From: Bremia lactucae
Lineage: Eukaryota > Oomycota > Peronosporomycetes > Peronosporales > Peronosporaceae
Assembly: GCF_004359215.1 (NCBI RefSeq)
Contig: NC_090610.1
Span: 230,723 to 294,722, forward strand
Direction: 5' to 3'
Length of the DNA stretch: 64,000 nt
The translations under genes were made by a program, and so were the position numbers. Each line of letters opens with the position of its first letter. Position 1 is the stretch's first letter. Positions 32,923-44,744 of the stretch are shown one piece after another. A model generated the notes under the pieces. That model saw only the letters and a program-made list of their open reading frames with translations, ran no database searches and was not told the DNA's origin.

Positions 32923-33985
32923 TCAACACAAGCGTGCGAAATTAATTCGCTGCGACCGCTGTTTCATCGCATCTGAATGCGGATGAATACGGCGCGTGAA
33001 TTCCGCCTCGTATTGGTCGGGCGTTTTATTTGAACGCAACACGACCGGGGTCTGGAAAATACGCCAAAGCGATTTTCCCTGACCCTTCCATGATTTAAAG
33101 ACGCCATAATAATTATGTGCGTCTGGAAGAGCGCGCTCTAGGAGCGACGCTCTTGGTCCGATTAAACGAGTCCATTTAGATGGAGGGGGCGTTAACGATA
33201 TGCCACCCGTGAGATAGCCACGTTCTAAACGACTGGCTTGTGACACCGACTGAGCACGTTCACGTGTCATCGGCGGAGCTTTAGGCTCGGAATCCTCTAT
33301 GTCAGTACATTTGTGCATAATGGTCTGAACTTTAGGCTCACTGCACGCCAGAGAAGCCGGTCTATCCGCTTCCTCGCTGTGCTAGGGTTTGTGTCTAAGT
33401 AGAGCGTGGCCGCATTAAGACGTGCGCGCCTTCAGTAAGACAGTTGCAGCCCAAATTGTAGGTCGAATGCTCAAGAAGGTCAATTAAGTTGTTGACCTGT
33501 AACTCGGAGGAGGTTTACATAGTGACCCACCCTTGTGTATGTGACGCACACAGGTGCATTTGTATTAAATGTGGGGCTGACGTCTTAGACTGACGTCGTC
33601 TGCGCTAGCTAGCGCAGACGACGAGACAGTTGCCTTGAAGACGTTAGGCAAGTTTGCCTTCGCAACCTTAGGTGTCTCCTTGTTAGAAGCAAGAGGGGAA
33701 TGGTGAATGAGCATTACAGCGTCATCATCCTTCCCCATTACCTCGCTGATCACTACTATGTGGTGATGGCATCAGTGTCGACTAATTGTAGTCAACAATG
33801 AGCGACGGATCTACATTCTCAATGTGCAAGTGGGATGGATTTTTGTGCTTAGTTGACAGCGCGACAGCAGCAGTTGCTGTCGGCGATGACGGCGTTTTAT
33901 CGCGGCGCGTACGCTTTGTTTTCGGTTGTGTGTTTATGTCTTTGCAGACGACCCAGCAGTTTTGCCCCTTTTAGGTGGCATGAGG
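32923..33985 (-). pseudogene. Antisense ORF of family A, copy 3
   Basis: Read right to left it starts at 33985 ('MPPKRGKTAGSS'), continues with 'ENVDPSLIVDYN' and, after a shift, 33753-33565 ('MGKDDDAVMLIHHSPLASNK', 'SSSALASADD'). An inserted LTR-A fragment interrupts it. It then continues uninterrupted from 33318 to 32923 (131 aa) with 'EPKAPPMTRERAQSVSQAS', 'RASLLERALPDAHNYYG', 'VVLRSNKTPDQYEAEF' and 'RRIHPHSDAMKQRSQRI'. It ends one base after the pol stop. In the shared C-terminal part it is about two thirds identical to copy 2 by eye. Function unknown. Confidence 0.65.
33335..33592 (+). repeat. LTR-A fragments inside antisense ORF copy 3
   Basis: The pieces are out of order: 33335-33440 matches the LTR-A 3' part (CTGTGCTAGGGT, GAGCGTGGCCGCATTAAGAC) and 33475-33592 matches the 5' part (CTTGTGTATGTGA, GTGCATTTGTATTAAATG). 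The order 3' part then 5' part suggests a rearranged or partly deleted insertion. Its right edge forms a perfect 30-bp palindrome with the host ORF (33594-33623). Confidence 0.65.
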
Positions 33986-34089
33986 AGCACCGTGCGATGA
34001 CACCCTAATTGGTGCACTTACTGGTCGCTGAAGGAGTGTATGAGAGGACTTAAGCGGCGCGTCGTGGACGGCAAGCTGTCCCTCGTTCC

Positions 34090-34325
34090 TCTATTTGACG
34101 ATGTTTTCAAAAATTGTAAAATCGTTCTACCCAACCACAAGGGTCGGACGGGGATCGTCGTCTTGTAGAAAGACTGAGCAAAATGGGCATTTAGCACCAT
34201 GTAAAACATCGATCACTGGCAAGGCGGCAGCTCTCTTGTTTCTGGATCATGTATACCAACTACACGGGATGCCCGAGTCCATTGTATCGGTCTGGGATCC
34301 ACGATTTACGTCAGGGTCTTGTCGA
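34090..34325 (+). mobile_element. Integrase core fragment
   Basis: 'HKGRTGIV', 'HLAPCKTSITGKAAALLFLD' and 'LHGMPESIVSVWDPRFTSGS' match the family A integrase core (compare 26230-26060). The second catalytic Asp position reads SVWDPRF instead of SDRDPHF. The fragment stops abruptly and is followed directly by a polypurine tract and LTR-A, so most of integrase and the antisense ORF are deleted in this copy. Confidence 0.75.
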
Positions 34326-34346
34326 CCTGTGTTAAAGAGGGGGTGT

Positions 34347-34841
34347 TGTGACGGCTAACTGCCTTATGTTACACGGCCATTAAGTACACTTAACCGGAAG
34401 GTCAGGTAACTCGTGTAACGGTAATCAAACTGTTACTCGGATGAGGTTCACATAGTGACCAATTCTTGTGTATGTGATGCACACAGGTGCATTCACATTA
34501 AATAGCATGACGTCTGGGACTGACGTCATCTGCGAGCCGATGTATTTAAAATAAATACGCCCGCCAGTTAGAGATGCACATCTACAGAGATGGCATCTAT
34601 TCATTAGAAACAAAGGTTTTGTATTTAATTCTATTAAATGACAATTAAGTGCGCACGTGAAGCCGAAAATCAGCTTTCGTGACACCACTTGTACTAAGGT
34701 ACTTCGTTCGTTGGGTGAGGTCACTTAGGCGCCAAGCACTTACCTCACTGGTCGTGAGAGAAGACGGTCAAACCGCTTTTCACTGTGCTTGAAGGTGTGT
34801 GCTTAAGTAGAGCGTGGCTGCTATAGAAGCAACCGCCTACA
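34347..34841 (+). repeat. LTR-A with polypurine tract
   Basis: The polypurine tract AAAGAGGGGGTG (34334-34345) precedes TGTGACGGCT. The LTR ends ACCGCCTACA at 34841. It is 495 bp and carries internal deletions relative to the solo LTR. It is the 3' LTR of the fragment at 34090-34325. Confidence 0.8.
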
Positions 34842-36464
34842 AGACTCCCGTCACATCATCAAACCCGCGCTCGATTATGTATCTCGCAGCATCGATTTTA
34901 ACGTCTCTTCATCTGTGCTGTATTCAATAAAGCGCTAAGAAAGCCGAATGCTTATGTGAAATAAATATTTCAAACACCAACGACGAGAACTTCGCAGGTG
35001 GCGCTGCTCTCGTTGCACAAACGCCGATTTCGGTCCGTTCAAAAAGGCAGCGTTACTGCACGAAGGCTGAGCTTCGAACCACATATGATCGGATTTTTGA
35101 CACCATGCACGTTCATATCAGGAAGTAGCTTCCTAACCTTTTTCTTATAACGAGGTCACTAGCAGGCGCATGTGCCGCTAGTAAGCAGGCTATAAAGAAA
35201 AAGCGGCGCTAAGTTACAATTGCGTCGATTCATCGTATATGCATTAATAGATGCCAGGACGTGAAGCTTTTCGGAACTAGATGCGCAAGCACATATGCAA
35301 TATCTGATGCGCTAAACAAAACTACAAAGCAGGCTCAAAGACAGGGTGCAGATTCCGGTGCAGATGCTTAGCGCGTTTCACAACCGACCTGAACTAAGCG
35401 GTTTTAGAAGCAAGTAGCCAAATGCGATTTCTTTGAAGCGTTGGTGTCCAAACTATTTCGAGACCAGCCGACATCGAGAATGCTCAAAAGATGCCTCGTG
35501 TAGCCTAGATAGGGAATCGTCGCACTATCGAGTACTGCAGAACAAGCTTCCCTGTTCCAATGCAATCAACGATTTGCGTTATTTCTGCACAGCAACTGCA
35601 GCCACGGTAGTTTTAGCGTAGCCAAGCAGCGTAGACGAGAGTGTGTTGCTGAGATAGTTAGTGACAAAATCTTCGTGCGGCGATAAGCACGACTTTTACG
35701 CATGGAGTCTGCAAGCTACCGCTCATTAAGTGTTCTTGAGACGCGCAGCCGGAAGCCGCGTTGTGGCTATAAGACCATTCTCGTAACCAATGATGAATCT
35801 TCCTATAATCTAACATGCGTCACAGTTGCACCGGATATGTAGTCGATTCACTTACAAAGCACGTTCGATTGAAGGAAGGTCTCACCATAAAATCATCCAC
35901 CAAAACTGTACCACCCAAGCCTCTTGCCCTGATAAGAATTTGATTTTACTGCCAAAAACGAGGGAGCACGTCAAGCTACTGTGCGAGCAAACAGGCAAGT
36001 CGAACAGCTCGGTGCTTGCTGTTGTTTGGCTCCTTAAATAAAGGTTCTCTCATGGCTGTAACAACATTCTTTGACACTGAAGGTATGCTTCCAGATACGA
36101 AAGCTGAGACCGCCTTCTTTGCACCGCCTCGCCTATATATTTTCGATTAATCACAACCGGGTGAGTATCGACTGCCGTTTGTTTTTCTCACAACCGCTTA
36201 ATGGACCCGTCCTGTTAATATCTCTTAAAGCACGAGAGTGTCAGGAGCAGTCAACTTGCTGAGACCTTGACCACTCATTTCGCTTTATCTTTTGAACCAT
36301 TCATTTCATTCAAATATACATATGCGCTATAATAAAACAAGTAAAAACTTTTGCGCAATCAGGAGAGATGATACTTAGTAAGACTTATGTTTACGATAGG
36401 TGATATCTTCAGGAGTGAACCAGAAGTATCGCTTAGTAAAACGAAATTTTAAATCAGTCGTAAT
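34842..36464. other. No recognisable gene
   Basis: Short open frames at 35433-35621, 35826-36041 and 36071-36262 resemble pieces of one decayed plus-strand coding region ('RLKEGLTIKSSTKTVPPKP', 'EHVKLLCEQTGKSNSSVLAV'), but I recognise no family. I cannot tell host pseudogene from transposon here. Confidence 0.35.
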
Positions 36465-36791
36465 TTACCCTAATTCCTTACAAGTGGTAGCACTTGTTGG
36501 TCTTCTGTTTGCTTCTTTGCCGTCCGCTCGCTTCTTCGTCGTTCGCGCTTCGTTAGATTGACCGGCACCGCTTGTAGCGTGAGAGATCTCGCTCGCAGCC
36601 AATGACGTACTGCTTGTAACGTGGGAATATTCGCTCGCAGTTAACTGCTCCATTCCTTTGGAAGTGCTGCGTAGCAATTTTGAGCGTGTGGCTCTAGTAT
36701 CCATTGTAAATCTAAGCTCTGTCAGGCAGATCGAGTTGCTTAGTCTGTGTGAGGCTGGGCCCGGCTTAACTCTGTGAAACAGTTTATCCAT
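36465..36791 (-). CDS. Hypothetical small protein, uncertain
   Basis: An intact 108-codon frame, rich in Ser, Thr, Ala and Lys, with an internal imperfect repeat ('TASEYSHVTSSTSLAASE' then 'ISHATSGAG'). There is no signal peptide and no recognised domain. It lies upstream of a gypsy element, and could be a chance frame or part of that element's leader. I would not call it a gene without transcript support. Confidence 0.2.
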   Translation of the reverse strand: MDKLFHRVKPGPASHRLSNSICLTELRFTMDTRATRSKLLRSTSKGMEQLTASEYSHVTSSTSLAASEISHATSGAGQSNEARTTKKRADGKEANRRPTSATTCKELG

Positions 36792-37165
36792 CTGGGAAAC
36801 GGTTGAATCTTTTACGCATTACGCATAAGGGCTAAATTAAGTCGTTGAGCTCAATGAGCTAGAAGCGAAAGGTTAGTATTTAGATTCCATTCGACTACAG
36901 TAAGACTTTCTTCTTTGAGTTCGGTGAGAAGTCTGCAAAGTCTGCGAACGATTTACTCGCGTCTTTATAGAAGACCCGGCGCATTGCAAAGATTTTAGCA
37001 AAACAACTCACCAAGGAGAAAGCCTGCCTGTTTAAGCAAGGGTCCACCTTATCAGTTCCGCTACACGAGTGCACCATTTCAAAGGATCCTTTGTTTAACT
37101 GAAAAGACTTAAATAAACTAAACAACTAAGTGTTTTAAAGTTTCTGAACACATCCTTCTTCCATT

Positions 37166-40100
37166 TTGGGCCAACCCTCCAACGCCGAGCTAATGCAGCA
37201 AATGATGCATATGCTACAGCAACAACAAGAGATAAATAAAACACTGGCCTATTCTCAAAAGGAAGGTGGGCTAAATATGGACGGGCTCAGGATACCGACG
37301 TATAGCGGAAGAAGCGAAGAGTTGGTTCGACTTTATTACGCGCAAGTAAAGCAATATTTTATTGTGCGTGGTGCGAAGTGGAAAGAGAACGCAATGGCTC
37401 CTTAAGTACTTGCCGTACTAGTCAGCTCATTGAGAGGACCAGCAGCATAATGGTTCTTGCTGCATCAATCAGATATTCAATCAGTCGGTAAATTCTTTTC
37501 TAGCAGTGGAAAAGGAATTGTCCCTGCGGATCTGCAACAACGAATTTGAGAAAATCTGCATTGGCTGAAAGAAGTCAATTGCAAAGGACAAACGGACTAC
37601 ATTGCGAAATTTCGACAAATTATTTCGCAACTTGAGGACATGACCGAAATAGACCAAATCTTTATATAACGAGGGTTAAGAATAAGAGCTCAAGAAGAAG
37701 TTCAATACTGACGGGGAAACGCACTGTCGAAGGCTACTACTGTGGCGCTCGACTTGGAATGCGCAGATTTGGGTGGATATCACCACCACACCGCTACAAC
37801 TCCTCGCCCTGGTCCACAAATGTGGCCAGAATTGAACAATGAGCCAGAGCCGTGGAAATCGACAATGCCCGACTATTTTCTAGGTCATATCGCGTCCATA
37901 ATCGAGGTCCAAATAAACCAAAGTGTGCATACTTAATAGAACTGGGGCACACGATTCAGCAGTGTTACAAGCGCAGGAATTATTAAAATAATCGCGGCAA
38001 CGAGTATCGTCGCGATCGTGCAAACGTCAACTAATTCGAGAATGAGTCAGTCGAAGAGGAAATCATCCCGACCGCGTCAATTGAAGCTATCACCACACTA
38101 AGTGAAGCTGACTTTGCTTCCTTTACGGAAAATGATTTGATCGTCAAAAAGGATCATCTTGACGATCGTGCTGTCAATATAATGCTCGATTCTGGTGCCA
38201 CATGCAATCTAGTGAAGCCTGGGTTGCTGTAGCGCGTCATGTCTGAATCGGCAATACAAGTCACATGTTTTGACGGCATAAATACCACCAAAGAAGGTGA
38301 AGAATAGAGTCGCAAATATTTCCTTTGATGGTAATCAGCTATCTGACGTTCTCGTCACTGAGTGGCCAATGAGCTATTCCCATGATGCAATTCTTGGTAA
38401 GCCTTGGTATACTGCGCAAGAGCCAATCATTTATTGGCCTTCTCATCAAGTTTCGTTCACAGTGGTGACATACCACAGGATGAGGTTTTCATATCGGTCA
38501 TTATTTCCTCTGCCAATTTTTCAAGGAAATTCAAGACATCACAATTTGAAGAAATCGATCTTGTCAAAATTTCAAGTGTCGGAATCTACAGTACCTGGTG
38601 AAAAACTGTCAAATGCTTTACTCGATTACTATAAATGTATTTCCGGGAAAGTTGCCAAATTCATTGCCTCCTCATCAATCGGTTGAGTTTGAAAAATCAA
38701 CATCCTACCCGGTGCGCAACCGAGTAATCGTCCGCCATTTCGACTTTCACAAGTTGAACAAAAGGCTTTACAGAAGCTCGTCGATGAGACCTTTCACGCG
38801 GATGGATCAAGCTTTCAGACTCGCCTCGGGTAACAATCATCTTTGGCACTCTTAAAAAGACCCGAGAACCGGTACGAGTGTTTCTTGTTCGGAATGGATT
38901 CGATCCGTAAACGCGAACATTCTACTCCGTTGGGTGATTGACTGCCGTTACGTCTCAAAGTCAGTCGTCCCTAAAGCATCTTTGCCGCGAATCGACGAGT
39001 TATTTGACAAGAAGCAAGGTATGAGCTACTTCACAGTCATTGACTTAGCCCAAGGGTACCATCAGATGCGTATCCATCCGGATAGCAAAAAGTACGCTGC
39101 GCTTCGTACATGAAATGATACATATCAGTGGTGCTTTGCTCCGATGGGCCTTGCTGGAATGCGCGGCATTTGGTCGCGCATGATGCGTGTTCCTTTTGGA
39201 GAGTTCCCATTCGTTGTGGTATTTGGATGACACATGCATTTTTTCCATCTCTTATGGCGAGCATCCTGAACATCTTGCTATCGCGTTCGACGTCTTACGC
39301 AAAGAAACACTTTTCGCTCACATCGGCAAGTGCAAGATTGCGCGTCAAGAAATCAGCTTTCTGGGGCATATTGATTCTGGCAAAGGATTGTACGTTGATA
39401 ATACAAAGACGGAAGCACTCGCTAAGTGGCCACCACCTACCTCAGTAAAGAAATTGCAAAGTTTTCTTGGTCTTGCTGATTATAGTTGCCACTTAACTCT
39501 TTAATTTGCGCACATAATTCTGACGTTGAGCCATTTCGTTAAGAAAGATTTTCCATGGGTCTGGAATGCAGAACAAGAGGAATCCTTCGTGAGGCTGAAG
39601 TCTGTCTTACAAGCCGCACCTGCGCTGACTTTGCCCAACTTTACACGCGCGTTTGTTCTCATTCCGGATGCATCGGGGTCGCCCGTCGGTGGTATTTAAT
39701 CGCAATTTATCAATGAACATGACCAGCGAGTAGCGTTCTATTTAAAGAAGCTTGGGATCCATGAGATTAATTGCCTGTTCATGAGAAGGAGCTATTTGCA
39801 ATCAAAGCTGGGTTAGACAAACGGCGCCATTACTTTTTATGGTCATCAGTTTGAGATCTTCACGGACAATAGCGACTACGCTTGGCTGCTTAATCATCCG
39901 AAAGTCTCGCCAAAGTTGACTCGATACTTGACCACCTTCGCTCAATATACGTTTACTATACACCACATTAATGATGCTTCAAACGTCGTAGCTGATGCGC
40001 TTTCACGCCAGCCAGATGATACTGTCGTAGACAATATCCACTTTCACAAGTGCGATTCCAGTTGCCTCAAGGTGGAGGTTTACTTTGTTCGCCCTCGGTG

Positions 40101-40470
40101 CCAACTCTGCCTCGGGAGGAAGCTGAGGCTTTAAAGTTGCCGACTTAATGACAGCGTCGTATGTCGAGTTGTCAAATGAAGTTCGAAAGTTACTTCAACA
40201 AGGCTACGCCAAAGATACAGATTTTAAATAAGCATGCAAAATTCTGATACAAGTTCATTGTTTGTCATACACGATGAATTGTTTCTCTTGCGCATATCGA
40301 AAAAGCTTACAAGTCTTTGTGTACCAAACAACAACCGTGTGCGCACAAAAGTAATATCGGATTATCAAACCGACTATTTCCGTAGCATCCACCCGGTGCT
40401 CACGCCGCATAGAACACCTGCCAATGCTCAGCACCCCAGACACTGCTGGAAGATCTGGATCTAGTAGTCG
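37166..40470 (+). mobile_element. Ty3/gypsy element of a different lineage (YLDD type), gag to RNase H
   Basis: Gag starts at 37166 with a Gln/Met-rich coiled coil ('LMQQMMHMLQQQQEI') and 'MDGLRIPTYSGRSEELVRLY'. A knuckle remnant lies near 37920 ('KCAYLIELGHTIQQC', second Cys lost). The protease has an intact 'MLDSGATCNLV' (38190). RT has 'LPRIDELFDKKQGMSYFTVI' (38985), 'VYLDDTCIF' (39220, catalytic DD) and 'QEISFLGHI' (39350). RNase H has 'FEIFTDNSDYAWLLNHP' (39850) and 'NVVADALSRQPDD' (39985). The integrase zinc-binding region starts near 40240 and breaks off at about 40470. YLDD instead of the FDD seen elsewhere, and the different Gag, separate it from families A-C. Many stops. No LTR was found at its ends. 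Confidence 0.85.
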
Positions 40471-40479
40471 CTGCCAATG

Positions 40480-41960
40480 TCACGCGACTGGACACTACAG
40501 ACACCAAAAGAGACCAGCCGTCGATGTTCTTCACGTACCGGCGTGGGAGGTCTGCAAGAAGGATCGACCGAGTCTATCTATCAAACGACAGAGGCAGCCA
40601 ATTCCAACATGTAGCAACACGAGTACCGTGCAAAAAAACGACCTACAAGAGAACACGGCGATTCTTTCGGCAAGAAAGCAGTGTCGCAACGACACACACA
40701 CCCGTGTTCCTATCTGATCAAATCCCCAACACCGCTGCTCGTCACGGAGCGACTGGAGCAGATCATTGGCGCGGAACTGGCTCAAGTCCACACGGAAAAA
40801 GTGCGGAACTGGGACAAGACGGTGGACAAGATCGAAGCGACGATCGTCTAGTAAGCAGACGAAAAAAGCGTCAAGCAAAGAAGAAAGCGGCCAAGATGAG
40901 GAGATGGCAAACAAGCACGCTATTAACGAGTCAAGCATGACTGATCGAAGAAGAAGAGCGCGAAGCACATCTCCTATCACTCAGAAGACTGGGCGCTCAC
41001 ATGCTGACATCACAAAACGACGTAAATAACTTCTTTAATGGGTCTCCGATTAGAGTCGAGATCAATCGATCAGCTAACTCGAGCTGGTAGGCAGAGAGCG
41101 GAAACTAGGCGAAAGCTTGGCGAACGTGATGGGTGAGGAAGCCAAATTCTGGGACAAGTACACGGGTGCAACGACCCAAGTGCTGTCCGAGAGATGTTAG
41201 GGGAACTCACAGATGGGGCGCACATCGGTTCTGCAAGCGAAAAATTTAATGACACACTCGATAAACTAATTACTCTCGACGAAGTGGAAATCGCAATAAA
41301 CTCCTTGAAAAGAGGCAAAGCCGGTGGTATAGACGGACTGACAAACGACATCTACAAGGACCTAAGCGACAAACTCTCACAAGCGCTAGTCGATAAATTC
41401 AACAGGATTCACACAGGTAGCGAACTCCCTCAGTCTTTCAAAGCAGGATTGGTGGTTTCTCTCCAGAAGAACGGAGATTAAAAAAAAAACGTTTGACTGC
41501 CGTCCAATATCAATGCTCGCAACCGGATACAAGGTGTTTGCGGCTGTCATGGCCACGAGGCTTCAATCAGGACTGGGTGAAGTACTGGGGGAAGCTCAAC
41601 AGGGCTTCATCAAGACGAGACGCATGGAACGATCAATTGTGCTCATGCAGGCAGCCTTGAACACAGCCGAACACGATGACCAAAAAAGATCAAGGACGAG
41701 TCACCTGAGATACTGCTCCTTTATTTCATGAAAACCTTCGACATGGTGAACAGGGAGAGCATGCCAGCAGTACGGGGAGCACTCGGCTTCAAAAGCACTT
41801 TCGTCAACCTGATCAAACGCCTTCACACAGACACAACAGCTACCTTCCTAGTCAACGGCGAGCTGTCGCGCCCGCAAAGAGTGTTGTCGAGGGGATAAGG
41901 CAGGGGTGCCCTTTGGCCCACTCCTTTTCGTCATAGCAATTGAACCACCAGCTTTAACAA
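40480..41960 (+). mobile_element. LINE (non-LTR retrotransposon) remnant
   Basis: The end of an AP-type endonuclease is visible near 40525 ('FFTYRRGRSARRIDRVYLSN'). A basic linker follows, then RT: 'TLDEVEIAINSLKRGKAGGI' (41270), 'ELPQSFKAGLVVSLQKNGD' (41425), 'ISMLATGYKVFAAVMATRLQ' (41510), 'EAQQGFIKTRRMERSI' (41590), 'FMKTFDMVNRE' (41730, first catalytic Asp) and 'GCPLAPLLFVIAIEP' (41905). It stops before the YxDD motif. It joins the gypsy element abruptly at about 40475, so one inserted in or recombined with the other. Confidence 0.85.
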
Positions 41961-42049
41961 TACAAGAATGTTGACGACGGATACTTAATGTTGCAACAGT
42001 GAGCTTATTCTCACTGTTGACTTGCACGGCCGGTTTAAGATCAGGCCGG

Positions 42050-43730
42050 CGTTAAAGCGCATCAGCGACGACATCAAGCCGTCCTGGTTTGTATCCTACG
42101 GGGAAGTAATACTCCGCGAAGATTGACAACCATCTCGTTGTTCGCTGCGAGAGGTATGGACTCTTTACGGCCGTGAGAAAAGACGCATGGTCCGGTCTAT
42201 CTCTAATGAGATAGACCGTAAACATATCCAGTGCATATTTCATGCCAGGGAGTTCCTTATCACGCGCTGCATAATTTCGCTCAGCTCGTCAGCTGACGCG
42301 ACTGATAGCAGACGACGCGCTAGGTGCTGTCTGTATCGTACTGCGTCAACGCACAGTCGATTGCGAAATCGCTGGCGTATGGAATGATCTTTCTTGGTCG
42401 GCAATCGCCAAGGTCGATTTTGTGTCGAGAGCCTATATCCTCAAGGAACTCGCATGAAACACATCCTTGAAATTCGGTCAAATCCTTATACAAAGAATAT
42501 TTGTTTTTGACTACTCTCAGGAATGAGACGTAAAACGTTCAATCCAATTATTCTCTTCGAAGATACGTTCGTTCATCAATAATCTCAGGAAATACTATTG
42601 TCGACCGAACATCGGCCACGTACTTGTCATCAGTGACAAGTACGCAATTCTTCTTGCCTTTTCTACTATGTAGAGTACGCAAAAATCATCTCGGCTCTAG
42701 CGTTGGCAATGGAGTCATTTTTCAAAGTTAACTTCGGAGGCGCTATCAGAATAAGTGTACAAGCGCCTACACTTGATCGGTTATTAATTAAGACTTTAAT
42801 GTCTCAGCCTCTCCTTTGAAACTCATTTCCAAAGAGTCCTGGGGACTTGTTCACTCCGGTTTTTATGGATCTTTTTACCCTGGCTTCTACGGACTTATTC
42901 CCTCAAGTATTTTAGGGTTTATTTTCTTATTTTAGGGGAGTATCCTCCCATACTGCCTCGAGCTGTGGCTGCGCAACCACACCGAGATCCGCTACGATCG
43001 ACTTTCCAATCGATCTAAAAATTTTACACTGTCTCTTATAGACAGGCATCTTGACTTCTTCTCTGGATGTTACTTTCAAGGCAAGCATTCTTGTTTCGAT
43101 TCACTTAACTAATTCGAGTGGTCGATTTTCGACGCCTGTAGACGTAGGAATCTAACCTTACCCAATGATGGGTCGTTACACAGAGGTATTGTGTTGTCGT
43201 CCAACCGACCAAACCATAAGTGGGGCCATCGCACTACCTCGTACGCTTCAAGCTGTTTGTTAGATGGCCATCTGATGAACGAGAGGCAGGCATATTCACG
43301 GCTTCCGGCTGCCACTTTATGCGTTGCTCGTACTTTATCAACCATGTTAATTCAAGGATGACGTCAAGTTTGTCATACTGTGAACCCTTTAATGTGTATT
43401 GAGTACCGACTCCACGTTTCTTAATTGTTACAGATGCGCCTGTCTGCTAGGCGCTCTGTCATCGTTAGAGGTACATCGCGCTTAACGAACTTAAGTCTAC
43501 GATCTTCTAGCGACTGACGTCGAGTGCGATTGTTTGACGCCTTACAATCGACTATGGCAACTCATTTGCCACTTTGATTTGCAAGTTGATACGGTTAACC
43601 TCATCATCAGGGGCAGTTACACACATAGTTTGTGTGTGAGGAGCAAATTTCGTCAAAGACCTGCAAGTTGTTTTGACGTTGCCAAATCAGTAAAATGCTT
43701 CGCACCTACTTACCCCGACCGCTTATTATG
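42050..43730 (-). mobile_element. Minus-strand gypsy remnant: protease region, spacer and RNase H, RT deleted
   Basis: Right to left: protease-region text similar to 63180-63260 (43650-43560), spacer (43345-43109), pre-RT spacer homologous to 5760-6000 ('APPKLTLKNDS'-type text, 42740-42600), then directly RNase H ('MKYALDMFTVYLI', 'QRTTRWLSIFAEYYFPVGYK', 42243-42052). RT is absent, so an internal deletion joins spacer to RNase H near 42420. Heavily decayed. Confidence 0.65.
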
Positions 43731-44118
43731 ATCCGCTTAGCCGTTGCGGTTTCGCAACAGCGTCGATCCGACTCCTTCACTTTTTTGAGCGGGAGGTCTA
43801 TCGTTTCGCAGTGTTTCTAGGCACTGGCGTGGGGCACTACATTTATAGGCGTAGTGCTCTGTCTTTTGACGAAGATCGCATCATTGCAATCGTTTGTAAC
43901 TAGTAGAGCGAGTTTATTTATCTACACATACGAGAGGTCCATAGGATCTGGACCTCCGGCCTCCTGTCATCTCGGTGGACGGTAAGCTCCCAAGTGGATA
44001 TAACCGTGTTTCAGCCTGTTTTGCTACCGAGATCGCTTAGTTTAGCGTCTCTTATTCGAGCCAGAACTTGTGAGTCTTATCGGTATGATCGGTTAGAGCT
44101 TTGATGAACTATTAATAT
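43731..44118. other. Unrecognised spacer
   Basis: No open frame of note, no repeat landmarks. It is the left flank of the family C element; the last five bases before the LTR are AATAT. Confidence 0.5.
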
Positions 44119-44590
44119 TGTAATGAAGCACACATCGGTTGGTGAACCGTTGTTGTGGTACATTTACTTTATGGGCAAAATACCCTTTTTCTTTCCAAAT
44201 ATTAGTTAATTACTAAAATCCCATTTATTATGAGTATCTTGTGGCAGCCGCCAAATATAAATCTGGCGGCCAAAAACAATTTTTACTTACCAAGGGTAAG
44301 GTTTTAGATTTAAATAAGTAAATAAAGTGCAAACCCCCTTTTGATTTACAATCGTGTAGTGCCTAAGGCTTGCGCATTGATCTGTGAGAGATAGAAGCTG
44401 CACACTCTCGGGTACTAGTTGCCACTGGGTTTTTCGAACCCCTGATTCCCTTGAACTAGGATTCACTAAGCTTTAATAGCTTGCGCGACTCCGTGAGCTG
44501 TTATACTTATTTCTTTTATGGAACTAAGAGACTCTTTGAGTCTATAAGTGGAGCGAGGTAGCTCCGCTACACCTGGTAGCACTCGTAGTC
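44119..44590 (+). repeat. LTR-C 5' LTR and primer-binding site
   Basis: The LTR is 44119-44571 (453 bp), TGTAATGAAGCACACATCGG ... GAGGTAGCTCCGCTACA. It is followed by CC and TGGTAGCACTCGTAGTC (44574-44590), a primer-binding site. It pairs with the 3' LTR at 48061-48531; by eye they are roughly 85 percent alike, so the insertion is old. Confidence 0.85.
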
Positions 44591-44744
44591 AATTAACGCC
44601 TGAGTCTTTATAAGACTAAGCCTTTACTGAAATTGAAACGTTTCCAGAACTTTCAAATGCGCAACGCACAGCTTATGACAAGCTCAAAACTCTGTTTAGT
44701 CTTGAACATATTGAGTATATTGTGTTTCAGGGACCAGAAGTTCT

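Noticed and set aside
40524..40940. Arg-rich frame with 'RRGRSARR' that could suggest a secreted effector
   Set aside because: The text 'FFTYRRGRSARRIDRVYLSN' is the end of a LINE endonuclease and the RT follows; there is no signal peptide.
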